A DNA stretch of 42,262 nucleotides from assembly GCA_041738345.1 (NCBI GenBank), contig JBGSPX010000056.1, positions 1 through 42,262 of the forward strand, read 5' to 3'. Below are positions 33,601 to 42,082 of the stretch, piece by piece. Origin of the DNA: Proteocatella sp041738345 (GTDB lineage Bacteria; Bacillota; Clostridia; Peptostreptococcales; Filifactoraceae). The number at the start of each line of letters is the position of its first letter. Within the stretch, counting starts at the first letter, position 1. The translations under genes and the position numbers were made by a program. The notes under the pieces were generated by a model. The model saw only the letters and a list, made by a program, of their open reading frames with translations, was not told the origin of the DNA and ran no database searches.

Positions 33601-34539
33601 CTATTTCACTGAATCTTTATTGATTACAGATACTCCTGTATCTACATAATCTGGAGATATTTCTTCGCCATTTATAGCTTTTACTGCAGTTTTTAGGCCT
33701 TCATAACCCATAACATCTGGATTTTGTGCCATTGTACAAAGTAAATGTCCATTCTTGATTAAATCCATAATTGCATCTGATTTATCAAAACCTACACCTA
33801 TAACTGTTCCACCTGTTTCTTGGATAGCATTTCCGATTCCTACTGTTGAACCTTCATTAGCTCCAAATACACCTATAACACCTTGTGTGATAAAGTTTGC
33901 TGCCATATCTTTTGCTTTTGCTGCATCGCCATCACAATATTGAGTTTCTAAAATTTCAAATTTAGTGCCTTCAAATGCTTTTCTGAAACCTTCTTCTCTA
34001 GCTACTGTAGATGCTGTAGCTGCATTTACGCTTATAACGCCTATTTTACCTTCCGTTGTCCCTGCTGCTTCAAATGCTTTTTTCATTTCCTCTCCTGCTG
34101 TAGTTCCTGCTGCTACGTTATCTGTAGCAAGAGTTTGAACTGCTGAAAAATCTGCTGCTGAGTCTACATAAACTATTTTTACACCTGCTGCTTCTGCTTC
34201 TTTAAGAGCTGAAGTAACTGCTGTTGGTCCATTTGCTGCAAGCATTATCGCTTGTGCGCCACCTGCTACTGCATTGTTGATAGATTCAATTTGTTTCGCA
34301 TCATCTTTAACATCTGGTGCAAGCCAAGTATATTTTACATTTCCAAGCTCTTCAGCCGCTTTTTTTGCGCCTGCATCTACGTTAACCCAATGTTGATCCA
34401 TTTGGTCCATAGTTATTAAGTACACGTTACTCTCGCCTTGAGCCGCCTCTGGTGTTGCTTCTTCTTTTTGTCCGCATCCTGCTAGTCCAGTTACCATAAC
34501 CATTGATAAAAGTAATGCGGTAAGTTTAGTTCTTTTCAT
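33601..34539 (-). CDS. Sugar ABC transporter substrate-binding lipoprotein (RbsB-like, Peripla_BP_4)
   Basis: This 312-aa protein has a lipoprotein signal with lipobox LAGC (Cys22), then a Glu/Ala linker. The type I periplasmic binding fold is clear: VYLITMDQMDQHWVNVDAGA, AEAAGVKIVYVDSAADFS, LATDNVAAGTTAGEEM and GVIGVFGANEGSTVGIGN. It binds a pentose or hexose outside the membrane; the exact sugar cannot be read. It is the last gene of the transporter operon (ATPase, permease, binding protein), 50 bp after the permease. ATG at 34539 follows AGGAGG. Confidence 0.9.
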   Translation of the reverse strand: MKRTKLTALLLSMVMVTGLAGCGQKEEATPEAAQGESNVYLITMDQMDQHWVNVDAGAKKAAEELGNVKYTWLAPDVKDDAKQIESINNAVAGGAQAIMLAANGPTAVTSALKEAEAAGVKIVYVDSAADFSAVQTLATDNVAAGTTAGEEMKKAFEAAGTTEGKIGVISVNAATASTVAREEGFRKAFEGTKFEILETQYCDGDAAKAKDMAANFITQGVIGVFGANEGSTVGIGNAIQETGGTVIGVGFDKSDAIMDLIKNGHLLCTMAQNPDVMGYEGLKTAVKAINGEEISPDYVDTGVSVINKDSVK

Positions 34540-34589
34540 AAATCTTCCCTCCTAATATTCAAACATTTTATAAGTAAAGCATTTTGCTG

Positions 34590-35588
34590 TTACTTCTTTT
34601 TCTTAAGCTTGCCACTTCTTACTATTACATCTAAAAGTACTGATATTACAACAATTATTCCTATTACTATGTTTCTTATCGCTACAGGTGCACCTGCAAA
34701 TTGAAGTCCATTTTGAAGTACGCCCCATATAGATGCTCCGATTACAGTTCCAAGTAGAATTCCTTGTCCTCCAAGGGTACTAACTCCACCTATTACAGAT
34801 GCGGCTACTGCATACATCTCATATGCATTTCCTGCATCCATTGTACCCATTCCACTTGTCGCACATATTATAAGTCCTACTACAAAAGAACAAAATGCAC
34901 TTACTAAATATGCCATTGTTGTAGTGGAAATTATGTTAACGCCTGAAAGTCTTGCCGCTTCTATATTACTTCCTATAGCATATATATGTCTTCCTGTCTT
35001 AGTACGGCTTAATATGAAGTTAAAAAATACCCACAGTGCTATTGCTATCCAGATTGTATTAAATATGTTTAACGTTTTCCCATAGTAGAAAAAATCTCTA
35101 AACCCCTGCGCCGCATCTCCTATTGAGTCTGTATTGTAATTGTTATTTACAATTTGTGCTATACCTCTTGCAATAGTCATAGTTCCAAGAGTTGCAATAA
35201 ATGGTGGTAGTTTGCACTGAGCAACTAACTTTCCATTTATAAGTCCTATTCCCAAACAACAGAAAAGTGTAATTATTACAGCTACCCACGGATTCATTCC
35301 TTTTGTCATAAGGGTAGCGGATATCATACAGCTCATTCCTACTACTGAACCTATGGAAAGGTCTATATTTCCTGTTATAAGTACATAAGACTGACCTATT
35401 CCAATCAAAAGGATTGGTGCTATCTGTCTCAACAGGTTGGCTACGTTTTTATTAGAAAAAAATGTTGGGTTTAGTATCCCAAATACTATACAAAGTACTA
35501 AAAGTCCAATAGCCACGGTTATAACTTGTCCCATGCCCCTTATATGAAAAATTCGTTTTATTGGGTTATCATTACTTATTTTATTCAT
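34590..35588 (-). CDS. Sugar ABC transporter permease (RbsC-like)
   Basis: The 332-aa BPD_transp_2 permease has about eight to ten membrane segments. Family stretches are AGNAYEMYAVAASVIGGVST and LGGQGILLGTVIGASIWGVL near the C-terminus, and LITGNIDLSIGSVVGMSCMI (about residue 70). It forms the membrane channel with the RbsA-type ATPase, whose gene ends 9 bp upstream. The basic tail SGKLKKKK is cytoplasmic. ATG at 35588 has AGGAG upstream. Confidence 0.92.
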   Translation of the reverse strand: MNKISNDNPIKRIFHIRGMGQVITVAIGLLVLCIVFGILNPTFFSNKNVANLLRQIAPILLIGIGQSYVLITGNIDLSIGSVVGMSCMISATLMTKGMNPWVAVIITLFCCLGIGLINGKLVAQCKLPPFIATLGTMTIARGIAQIVNNNYNTDSIGDAAQGFRDFFYYGKTLNIFNTIWIAIALWVFFNFILSRTKTGRHIYAIGSNIEAARLSGVNIISTTTMAYLVSAFCSFVVGLIICATSGMGTMDAGNAYEMYAVAASVIGGVSTLGGQGILLGTVIGASIWGVLQNGLQFAGAPVAIRNIVIGIIVVISVLLDVIVRSGKLKKKK

Positions 35589-35597
35589 AAATTTCTC

Positions 35598-37103
35598 CTA
35601 TTGTTCAAATTTATTATCAAATTTGGTTGCATATTCAAGTATTTTGCTCTGCGTAGCTTCTTTGGTAAGCATTTCTCCAGTTAGCTTACCATCACACATC
35701 ACTAAAATTCTATCGCTTATCCCCATGACCTCTGGCATCTCAGAAGATACAAATAGTACGCCTATATTGTTCTGCTTGAGTTCATTCATAAGGTTGTATA
35801 TTTCTACTTTTGCGGCTACATCTATGCCTCTTGTCGGCTCATCAAAAATAACTACCTTGGAATTTCTAGCTAGCCATTTTGCTACTACTACCTTCTGCTG
35901 ATTTCCACCGGAAAGACTTCCTGCATCAACCTCTGCGTTTGCAAGTTTTATTTTTAAATCTTTTACTGATTTTTCCACCATAATTTTTTCTTTTTTACGA
36001 TCGACTATCCCTAAACTTTGGCAGAGTATATCTAAATTTGGAAGTGCGATATTTTCTCTTATACTAAGTTTTGTACAAAGCCCATCTTTTTTTCTATCTT
36101 CTGGTGCTAATACTATGCCCTCTTTTATCGCATCCATAGTGTTTTTTATATCGAGCACTTTTCCTTCTAAAATTATTTCGCCTGAATCTTTTTTATCTAC
36201 GCCAAATATAACTCTAGTAAGTTCAGTTCTTCCTGCACCCATAAGCCCTGCAATTCCAACAATTTCTCCTTGATAAAGGTCAAAACTTACATCTCTTACA
36301 AGTTTTCCCGCATTTAAATTTTTTACTTCAAATATTTTTTGCCCTCGCTCACATTCCACTCTCGGAAATTTTTCTTTTATTTCCCGACCGACCATATGCT
36401 CTATTATTTCAGGCATTGTAGTATCTGCAAAATTCATCGTAGTGATAAATTTTCCATCACGCATTACCGTAACTCTATCCACTATACGCTGAAGTTCTTC
36501 GAGTCTATGAGATATATAGACTATTCCGCAACCATCGTTTTTTAATTTATGTATAAGTACAAAAAGGTCATCTATCTCTTTAGAGGTAAGCGCCGATGTA
36601 GGTTCATCCATTATCAAAATTTTAGCATTTGTCGAAAGCGCCTTTGCAATCTCTACCATCTGCTGTTTTGAAACTGACAAATCTCCGACTATAGTACTTG
36701 GTTCAAGTTCTATATTTAACTTTTGAAGAATTTCTGCCGTTTTTAAATTCATAGTTTTATTATCTAGTTTCCCAGATTTTGTAAGCTCTCTACCTAAAAA
36801 TATATTTTCTGCCACGCTAAGATGCGCACACATGTTGAGCTCCTGATGAATTATTGCAATTCCAAGCTCCTGTGCTTTTTGAGGGGTCATATGTTCTACA
36901 TTTTCTCCAAAAATTATAGCTTCTCCACTATCTCTTGTATATACTCCGCTGAGAATTTTCATAAGAGTTGATTTACCTGCTCCATTTTCACCTAAAAGTG
37001 CTAACACTTCTCCTGATTTCAAATTAAGCGACACATTATCTAAGGCCTTTACGCCTGGAAAACTCTTATTTATATCTCTTAGCTCTACAATATATTCCTG
37101 CAA
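35598..37103 (-). CDS. Sugar ABC transporter ATPase, tandem-domain (RbsA-like)
   Basis: The 501-aa protein has two ABC domains. Domain 1 is fully active in motif terms: GENGAGKST, LSVSKQQM, ILIMDEPTSAL. Domain 2 has the usual variant Walker A GLMGAGRTE of RbsA/XylG/MglA proteins, LSGGNQQKV and VVIFDEPTRGID. It powers uptake of a monosaccharide through the RbsC-like permease. GTG at 37109 touches the AGGAGG site, so TTG at 37103, 7 bp from it, is preferred. It is first gene of the operon; its promoter carries a YesN-type repeat site at 37162-37188. Confidence 0.93.
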   Translation of the reverse strand: MQEYIVELRDINKSFPGVKALDNVSLNLKSGEVLALLGENGAGKSTLMKILSGVYTRDSGEAIIFGENVEHMTPQKAQELGIAIIHQELNMCAHLSVAENIFLGRELTKSGKLDNKTMNLKTAEILQKLNIELEPSTIVGDLSVSKQQMVEIAKALSTNAKILIMDEPTSALTSKEIDDLFVLIHKLKNDGCGIVYISHRLEELQRIVDRVTVMRDGKFITTMNFADTTMPEIIEHMVGREIKEKFPRVECERGQKIFEVKNLNAGKLVRDVSFDLYQGEIVGIAGLMGAGRTELTRVIFGVDKKDSGEIILEGKVLDIKNTMDAIKEGIVLAPEDRKKDGLCTKLSIRENIALPNLDILCQSLGIVDRKKEKIMVEKSVKDLKIKLANAEVDAGSLSGGNQQKVVVAKWLARNSKVVIFDEPTRGIDVAAKVEIYNLMNELKQNNIGVLFVSSEMPEVMGISDRILVMCDGKLTGEMLTKEATQSKILEYATKFDNKFEQ

Positions 37104-37132
37104 AACCACACCTCCTGTTCTTTCTTAGCTAA

Positions 37133-37161
37133 AGTATATCATTTAGCCTTTAGCGTTGTAA
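37133..37161 (-). promoter_or_regulatory. Promoter of the sugar transporter operon
   Basis: On the minus strand, -35-like TTACAA (37161-37156), a 17-bp spacer and -10 TATACT (37138-37133). The weak -35 directly abuts the C-run repeat, typical for AraC-type activation. Confidence 0.6.
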
Positions 37162-37188
37162 GGGGGGTTCGTTTTGATATATGGGGGG
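37162..37188 (-). promoter_or_regulatory. C-run direct repeat, predicted YesN site of the transporter operon
   Basis: Minus strand: ACCCCCCAT starts the upstream half (C-run 37188-37183) and AACCCCCCTT the downstream half (37167-37162). The C-run ends are 21 bp apart, and the last C is 23 bp from TATACT. The same geometry occurs before the isomerase gene at 41333-41359. Confidence 0.65.
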
Positions 37189-37211
37189 TATTTTTAGATA
37201 TTTACATTTTA

Positions 37212-38639
37212 TTACTCAAAATCATATTGATGCACGATTTTCCCATCACCTATCATAATGAGTCTATCTGCAACCGATAAGCTATCTGCTAGATTAAGCG
37301 ATAAAATAACTACAGTTATATCTTTTTTCAACAGACTTCTTATAAGAGTTGTTATATGATGTCTAAGATACATATCCGCACCAGAAAACGGATGTATACA
37401 TATCACAACCTTTGGGCAATATATATGAATCCTATAGTATATCAAGCTATATAGAGATTTTGCATCCAAATTTTGAATGTCGTATTCATCAATATCTTCT
37501 CCTAAAATAGCGCTGTATTCTTTATATATACTTCTTTGCATCTTCTTCCTTGCAAAGTTGTATTTAAATTTTTTATCCATTAAAAAACATAGATTGTCCA
37601 TATAGTTCATATCATAAAACAGCATACTCTTAGCTGGATTTTCGTCTATAAACTCAAGTTTTAATTGCTTATCACGTTTAAATGGTTCTCCCTCCAAAAA
37701 AATTTCGCCAGCTATTACGCTCTCTGGATGCTGTATAATTTCTTTAAACTCCTCAATTATACTGTTGTCCGTATCTAAAATAACGATACACTCACCCTGT
37801 CTTATGCTTAAATTTAAATCCTTTATCTTTTCAGTTGTTATATTTTTTAATTCAAAAAAGTTTTGCCTATTGTTTAAGTATGTCATTCGTTGATGCTTTA
37901 AAAATTTATCTTTTTTGCTAAAATCAAGTGCATAAGGCCAAATATTTTCTCCCCTAAAGTCACTTTTATCAAGTACCTTTAAAATTTTTCCATTTTCCAT
38001 AAGTGCAGCTCTTGTACATATTTCAAAAGCTTCCTCGTGATGATTACAAACATACAAAAAAGAGATACCCTGCTTTGAATAGTATCTCATTATTTCGTGA
38101 ACCTTAAGCACATCTACTTTTCCAATAAAGCTACGAATCTCTTTTATTACTATGAGCTTTGCCCCTGATATAGCGGCCTTTAGTAGCTCTACTATAAACT
38201 TTTCTGTAACAGTAAGCTGATTTACATATTGATTTGGATTAATATTTACAGAGATTTCATCAGTAAAAGCTTTGAGCCTTTTTTCTAAAAGCTTTGTGTT
38301 AACCACATATTCTTTATAGGCTTTGTTTAGTACAAATATATTGTCTGCTACGGTTAAATCTTCTACGAGATGACTCTGTTTTTCAATTATAACTACTGGA
38401 TTTTCCTCCATTAAGCTATACTGATAGTTATTCACAAGATTTTCTTCAAAGAACACATAGCCTGAATGTATTGGTATATTTTGGCTTATTATCCTTAAAA
38501 ATGCCTCTAATCCATGTCTATTTATGCACAGTAGTCCCATTATTTCGCCGCTAAATACATGAATATTAAAGTTTTCTAGTAAGGTTACCCCCTTTTGAAT
38601 GTGGGTAACTCTATCCATTCGAAGTATTTCCTTCTTCAT
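37212..38639 (-). CDS. RbsA-like tandem ABC protein lacking ATP-binding motifs in both halves
   Basis: This 475-aa protein aligns in layout with RbsA (two ABC-like halves), but every catalytic motif is lost. Half 1: Walker A is CINRHGLEAF (about residues 38-47), signature LTVTEKF (142-148), Walker B LIVIKEIRS (162-170). Half 2: Walker A is LDTDNSIIEE (288-297), signature LDAKSLYSL, Walker B VVICIHPFSG (411-420). Overall fold words such as MENGKIL and ADRLIMIGDGKIV remain. It overlaps the YesM gene by ATGA and so is made with the two-component proteins, not with the transporter. A regulatory or coupling role between transporter and kinase is inferred. ATPase activity is very unlikely. Confidence 0.8.
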   Translation of the reverse strand: MKKEILRMDRVTHIQKGVTLLENFNIHVFSGEIMGLLCINRHGLEAFLRIISQNIPIHSGYVFFEENLVNNYQYSLMEENPVVIIEKQSHLVEDLTVADNIFVLNKAYKEYVVNTKLLEKRLKAFTDEISVNINPNQYVNQLTVTEKFIVELLKAAISGAKLIVIKEIRSFIGKVDVLKVHEIMRYYSKQGISFLYVCNHHEEAFEICTRAALMENGKILKVLDKSDFRGENIWPYALDFSKKDKFLKHQRMTYLNNRQNFFELKNITTEKIKDLNLSIRQGECIVILDTDNSIIEEFKEIIQHPESVIAGEIFLEGEPFKRDKQLKLEFIDENPAKSMLFYDMNYMDNLCFLMDKKFKYNFARKKMQRSIYKEYSAILGEDIDEYDIQNLDAKSLYSLIYYRIHIYCPKVVICIHPFSGADMYLRHHITTLIRSLLKKDITVVILSLNLADSLSVADRLIMIGDGKIVHQYDFE

Positions 38640-39673
38640 AATTCTTCCTCTTGAGTTTCTGATTTTTGGAGTTTTGGAAGGGTTATCTCTACATCTGTTC
38701 CTACATCTACCTTACTGTAGATATAAATTCCATATTCTTCTCCAAAAAGCAGCTTTATTCTATTATTTACGTTTATTATAGCTATTCCGCCTTTTTTGCC
38801 TTTTTCTAACCCTTCATTTTCTAAGGAAAATGCACTCAACTTTTCATTAAGCTGCTTTAGACGAGTTTCTTCTATTCCAAACCCATCATCCTTTACATTT
38901 ATTATAAGTCTATGTGCTGTATGTTCTAAAGTTATCTTAATATGACCTTTTCCAAGCTTTCTTTCTATGCCATGAAATATTGCATTTTCTACGATTGGTT
39001 GAAGTATAAGCTTAGGCATATTTAGTGCAAATAGTTCTTCTTTATCGGCTTGATTATATACTATTTCAAGATTTATTCGGTCTTCAAACCTAAACTGTTG
39101 TATGAAATAGTAGTTTTCTATATTACTAAGCTCATCTTCTACGGTTACCAGATTTTCTAAGTTTGATATTGTATACCTAAAAAAAGTAGCTAATGCTTCT
39201 GTCATATCAGAAATAGTTTCCATCCCTGCTATAAGGGCTTCACTTCGTATCCCTTCAAGTGTATTGTATAGAAAATGAGGATTTATCTGATTTTGTAGTG
39301 CCAAATACTGTGCCTGCTTTTTAGTAGCGGTTATAAGTTCCTTGTTATCCAAGTATTCTCTCTGCTTTTTTATCGTAAGCTCAGTTTCAGGGCTTATATG
39401 ATATTTTAAATTGTAAAGCCCCTCTAAAGTATATCCACTGCTAAATAATTTCAGTACCTTTTTTGTTTCTTTATATGGTATATGGATGTATTTGTAGGCT
39501 AAGTAAATTATTACAAGATATATTCCCGTAAATATAAATATCCATTTACTTTGCTCAAATTCAAATATCTGCCCTAGCACAAAAAGACCTATAAAACCTG
39601 CACATAAAATCATAAGGCTGACTATCAAAAGCTTTACTCTTGATGATATATAGCTAAATTTTTTTAATTTCAC
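38636..39673 (-). CDS. yesM: YesM/LytS-type sensor histidine kinase with minimal sensor region
   Basis: The 345-aa kinase has two N-terminal membrane helices (about residues 13-35 and 42-62) joined by only a few residues, so there is no extracellular sensor domain. The His_kinase domain (PF06580) follows with LQNQINPHFLYNTLEGIRSE (His about 135), and HATPase motifs LQPIVENAIFHG and DDGFGIEETRL. Start: GTG at 39673 overlaps the yesN stop as GTGA; an upstream TTG is less likely. It phosphorylates the YesN-type regulator. Missing sensor implies a protein partner, perhaps the ABC-like protein or the transporter. Confidence 0.88.
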   Translation of the reverse strand: MKLKKFSYISSRVKLLIVSLMILCAGFIGLFVLGQIFEFEQSKWIFIFTGIYLVIIYLAYKYIHIPYKETKKVLKLFSSGYTLEGLYNLKYHISPETELTIKKQREYLDNKELITATKKQAQYLALQNQINPHFLYNTLEGIRSEALIAGMETISDMTEALATFFRYTISNLENLVTVEDELSNIENYYFIQQFRFEDRINLEIVYNQADKEELFALNMPKLILQPIVENAIFHGIERKLGKGHIKITLEHTAHRLIINVKDDGFGIEETRLKQLNEKLSAFSLENEGLEKGKKGGIAIINVNNRIKLLFGEEYGIYIYSKVDVGTDVEITLPKLQKSETQEEEL

Positions 39674-41304
39674 TTTTCCGTACCTGCCCAAGAATATAAT
39701 TTTCTAAACTCATTAGGTTTAAGCCCTGTGTATTTTTTGAAAATCTGTGTGAAATGCTTGAGATCACTATATCCCACACTCTCACAAATTACTACAATGC
39801 TCCAATTTGTCGTTTTTAAAAACTCCTTGGCCTTATTTATCCTAACTTCACTTATATATTCCATAAAATTTTGTCCACTCTCTTTTTTAAACATAGAGCT
39901 AAAGTAAGCTGGACTAAAACCCACTATTGAGCTGACTTCTTCTAAACTTATATGCTTCATATAGTTCGTTTGTATGTATTGTTTAGCCGCTCTTATCGGT
40001 TTTATTTCAAGCTGTTTTTTTTCAGTCATAACTTCTGTTAACACACTTTTTACAAGCATATCCATATTTGAAAATAGTTGCTCATATGAAAAGCAATTTT
40101 GAAATTCTCTTATGAACTTCTCTTGAATATATTTAGTTTTCTCTGTGTTAAATTGGTAATTTCTAAGTAACATCAAAAATATATTGACTGCCTCTGTCAC
40201 TGCATTAAATAGGTCAAAGCCCGTTATATTATTTTCTGTTTTTAACTTTCTTTGAAACGCATTTACATTTTCAAATATCAATTTTTCATCTAAAATTTCT
40301 ATCGCACCTGCCATATTTTTGCTGAATTCTAAAAGCAGAGAATCGGATACACTTGTATCTTCCTCTTTATTATAAAGCTCTATGATTTTCCCTCTGCCTT
40401 TTATTATTCTCTGCATTGATTTTTCTTCTGCATCTCTAAAGGATTTTTTTATATCTTCTACGCAATAGGGCTCTCCTATAGCTATTGTAATTTCTAAATC
40501 ATCAAAAATATTACTTTGCATAAGAAGCTGCGTAAGTATATCCCTAACCTTTTTTCTTATAGACTCTCGGTCTTCTTCTGCATAATTGAGTAGGGATATC
40601 GCTCGCCTTGCATCTATGTAGGTTTTAAAATCAAAACAGCTATCGAGTATATTTTTAGATATTATTTCCTCGATTTTGCTTCCAAATACACTCATTCCCT
40701 CTTTGTAAAAAGTATCCTGCTGAGAATCCACATTTATTATCAGTATTTGAAAGAGTCCCTCTTCAAGCATCAAATGGTATTTTGAATTAAAATACTCTAT
40801 CGAAGGTTTTTCGTAGCTAAGAATTTCATCTTTTAAAATATAGTCTGAAAAAAATGCATTTCTTATCTTTTCTATATTGGTTTTTAAACTTAATTTCAAC
40901 TTTTCATCTACATTTAACTGGTCTGTTTTAAATCTAAATTTCTGTTCAAGCTTGCTCAGCGTTCCTAGTAGTTCCGATTTTTTTATAGGCTTCAACAGAT
41001 AATCATTTACGCCGAGTTTAATTGCACTTTGAGCATATTCAAAGTGTTTGTAGCCACTTATTATTATAAATTCAAGCTCTGGACTAAGTTTCTTTCCAAG
41101 CTCTATTATTTCAAGCCCATCTTTTCCTGGCATCCTTATATCTGTTATTATTAAGTCTGGTTTATAGCTTTCTATGTATTTTAGTGCCTGCTCTCCATCA
41201 TGTGCAAATCCGACAATTTCCATTCCAAGTTCAGCCCAATCCACAAGTGCTTCTATAAGCTGACATATCTTTTTTTCATCATCTGCAATTAAAACTTTTA
41301 TCAT
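39670..41304 (-). CDS. yesN: YesN-type response regulator with AraC DNA-binding domain
   Basis: The 544-aa protein has a receiver (IKVLIADDEKKICQLIEALV, phospho-Asp in DLIITDIRMPGKDGLE, Lys in YLLKPIKKSEL), a long middle region (about residues 135-430, coiled coil plus a GGDEF-derived-looking segment), and an AraC-type double helix-turn-helix at the end (HISLEEVSSIVGFSPAYFSS, then VVICESVGYSDLKHFTQIFK, then GLKPNEFRKL). The start ATG at 41304 has AGGAAAAGG upstream. It heads the operon yesN-yesM-ABC-like. Likely targets are the transporter operon and the isomerase gene, which share repeat sites. Confidence 0.92.
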   Translation of the reverse strand: MIKVLIADDEKKICQLIEALVDWAELGMEIVGFAHDGEQALKYIESYKPDLIITDIRMPGKDGLEIIELGKKLSPELEFIIISGYKHFEYAQSAIKLGVNDYLLKPIKKSELLGTLSKLEQKFRFKTDQLNVDEKLKLSLKTNIEKIRNAFFSDYILKDEILSYEKPSIEYFNSKYHLMLEEGLFQILIINVDSQQDTFYKEGMSVFGSKIEEIISKNILDSCFDFKTYIDARRAISLLNYAEEDRESIRKKVRDILTQLLMQSNIFDDLEITIAIGEPYCVEDIKKSFRDAEEKSMQRIIKGRGKIIELYNKEEDTSVSDSLLLEFSKNMAGAIEILDEKLIFENVNAFQRKLKTENNITGFDLFNAVTEAVNIFLMLLRNYQFNTEKTKYIQEKFIREFQNCFSYEQLFSNMDMLVKSVLTEVMTEKKQLEIKPIRAAKQYIQTNYMKHISLEEVSSIVGFSPAYFSSMFKKESGQNFMEYISEVRINKAKEFLKTTNWSIVVICESVGYSDLKHFTQIFKKYTGLKPNEFRKLYSWAGTEK

Positions 41305-41332
41305 ACACCTTTTCCTCATTTTTCAAAAAAGA

Positions 41333-41359
41333 CCCCCCATATTTCCAAAATATACCCCC
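41333..41359 (+). promoter_or_regulatory. C-run direct repeat, predicted YesN site upstream of the isomerase gene
   Basis: CCCCCCATATTTCC (C-run 41333-41338) and TACCCCCTT (C-run 41355-41359) have C-run ends 21 bp apart. The last C is 23 bp before TATACT (41383-41388), identical to the site at 37162-37188. It also lies just past the start of the divergent yesN promoter, so it could allow autorepression. Confidence 0.65.
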
Positions 41360-41391
41360 TTATATTATAGCATGTAAAATGCTATACTCAA
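41360..41391. promoter_or_regulatory. Overlapping divergent promoters of yesN and the isomerase gene
   Basis: Plus strand: TTATAT (41360-41365), 17 bp, TATACT (41383-41388). Minus strand: TTGAGT (41391-41386), 16 bp, TATAAT (41369-41364). The two use the same 32 bp, so the polymerases exclude each other. AGCAT/ATGCT arms lie in the middle. Confidence 0.55.
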
Positions 41392-41452
41392 TGTGTATAA
41401 TAATATTTTTGTAATTTTTTTAATATAAAATTAATTCGGGAGGAATTTAACT

Positions 41453-42064
41453 ATGAAGCGCTCTGAAATTAATGCTCTTATAAAAGATACTATGCTCTGG
41501 CTTGAGCAATTACATGTAAAGCTTCCACCATTTGCTTATTGGACAGCTAAAGAATGGGAAGAAAAAGGGCATGAATACGATGAAATTAGAGAAAATATGC
41601 TAGGTTGGGATATAACGGATTATAATAAAGGTGATTTTGAAAATCATGGCCTACTACTATTTACTATAAGAAATGGTAATCTAAAAAATAAAGCGTTCCA
41701 CAAACCATATGCGGAAAAAATGCTTATCTCTGATGTAAACCAAATTTCTCCAAATCATTTCCACTGGAATAAAATGGAAGATATTATAAATAGAGGTGGC
41801 GGTATTTTAGCTATACAGCTTTGGAATTCGACTGAAGATGATGAGCTTGCAGATACTGATGTAAGCGTAAGAATAGACGGCAGGGTAATTACTGTACCTT
41901 CGGCTTCAATCGTAAGACTTGCTCCTGGCGAAAGCATAACGCTTCCTCCTAGACTTTATCATAAATTCTGGGCTGAAGAATCTAAGGTGCTAGCTTGGGT
42001 AACTAAAACTGTTACAACAAATTTAAACAAACCTATACAAATGTATAGCTGTATAGATTTTTAA
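41453..42064 (+). CDS. D-lyxose isomerase-like cupin protein (possibly shortened C-terminus)
   Basis: This 203-aa protein matches the D-lyxose ketol-isomerase family (cupin barrel). Metal ligands are visible in NHFHWNKMEDIINRGGG (two His and Glu, about residues 103-119) and LYHKFWAEE (His about 171). The opening MKRSEINALIKDTMLWLEQL and LPPFAYWT are typical. The usual family tail with the NDD and RFPEIEED-like stretch (total about 225 aa) is absent: after VLAWVTKT the end reads VTTNLNKPIQMYSCIDF. It may be a divergent or truncated end. It would interconvert D-lyxose and D-xylulose (or D-mannose and D-fructose). CGGGAGG precedes ATG at 41453. It is divergent from yesN and shares its repeat site with the sugar transporter. 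Confidence 0.8.
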   Translation: MKRSEINALIKDTMLWLEQLHVKLPPFAYWTAKEWEEKGHEYDEIRENMLGWDITDYNKGDFENHGLLLFTIRNGNLKNKAFHKPYAEKMLISDVNQISPNHFHWNKMEDIINRGGGILAIQLWNSTEDDELADTDVSVRIDGRVITVPSASIVRLAPGESITLPPRLYHKFWAEESKVLAWVTKTVTTNLNKPIQMYSCIDF

Positions 42065-42082
42065 CAGAAAGCCCTCCGTATC

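Noticed and set aside
37212..38639. Dead ABC protein as a decaying pseudogene
   Set aside because: The frame is open over 475 codons, is coupled to yesM by an ATGA overlap and keeps fold words while losing only catalytic residues.
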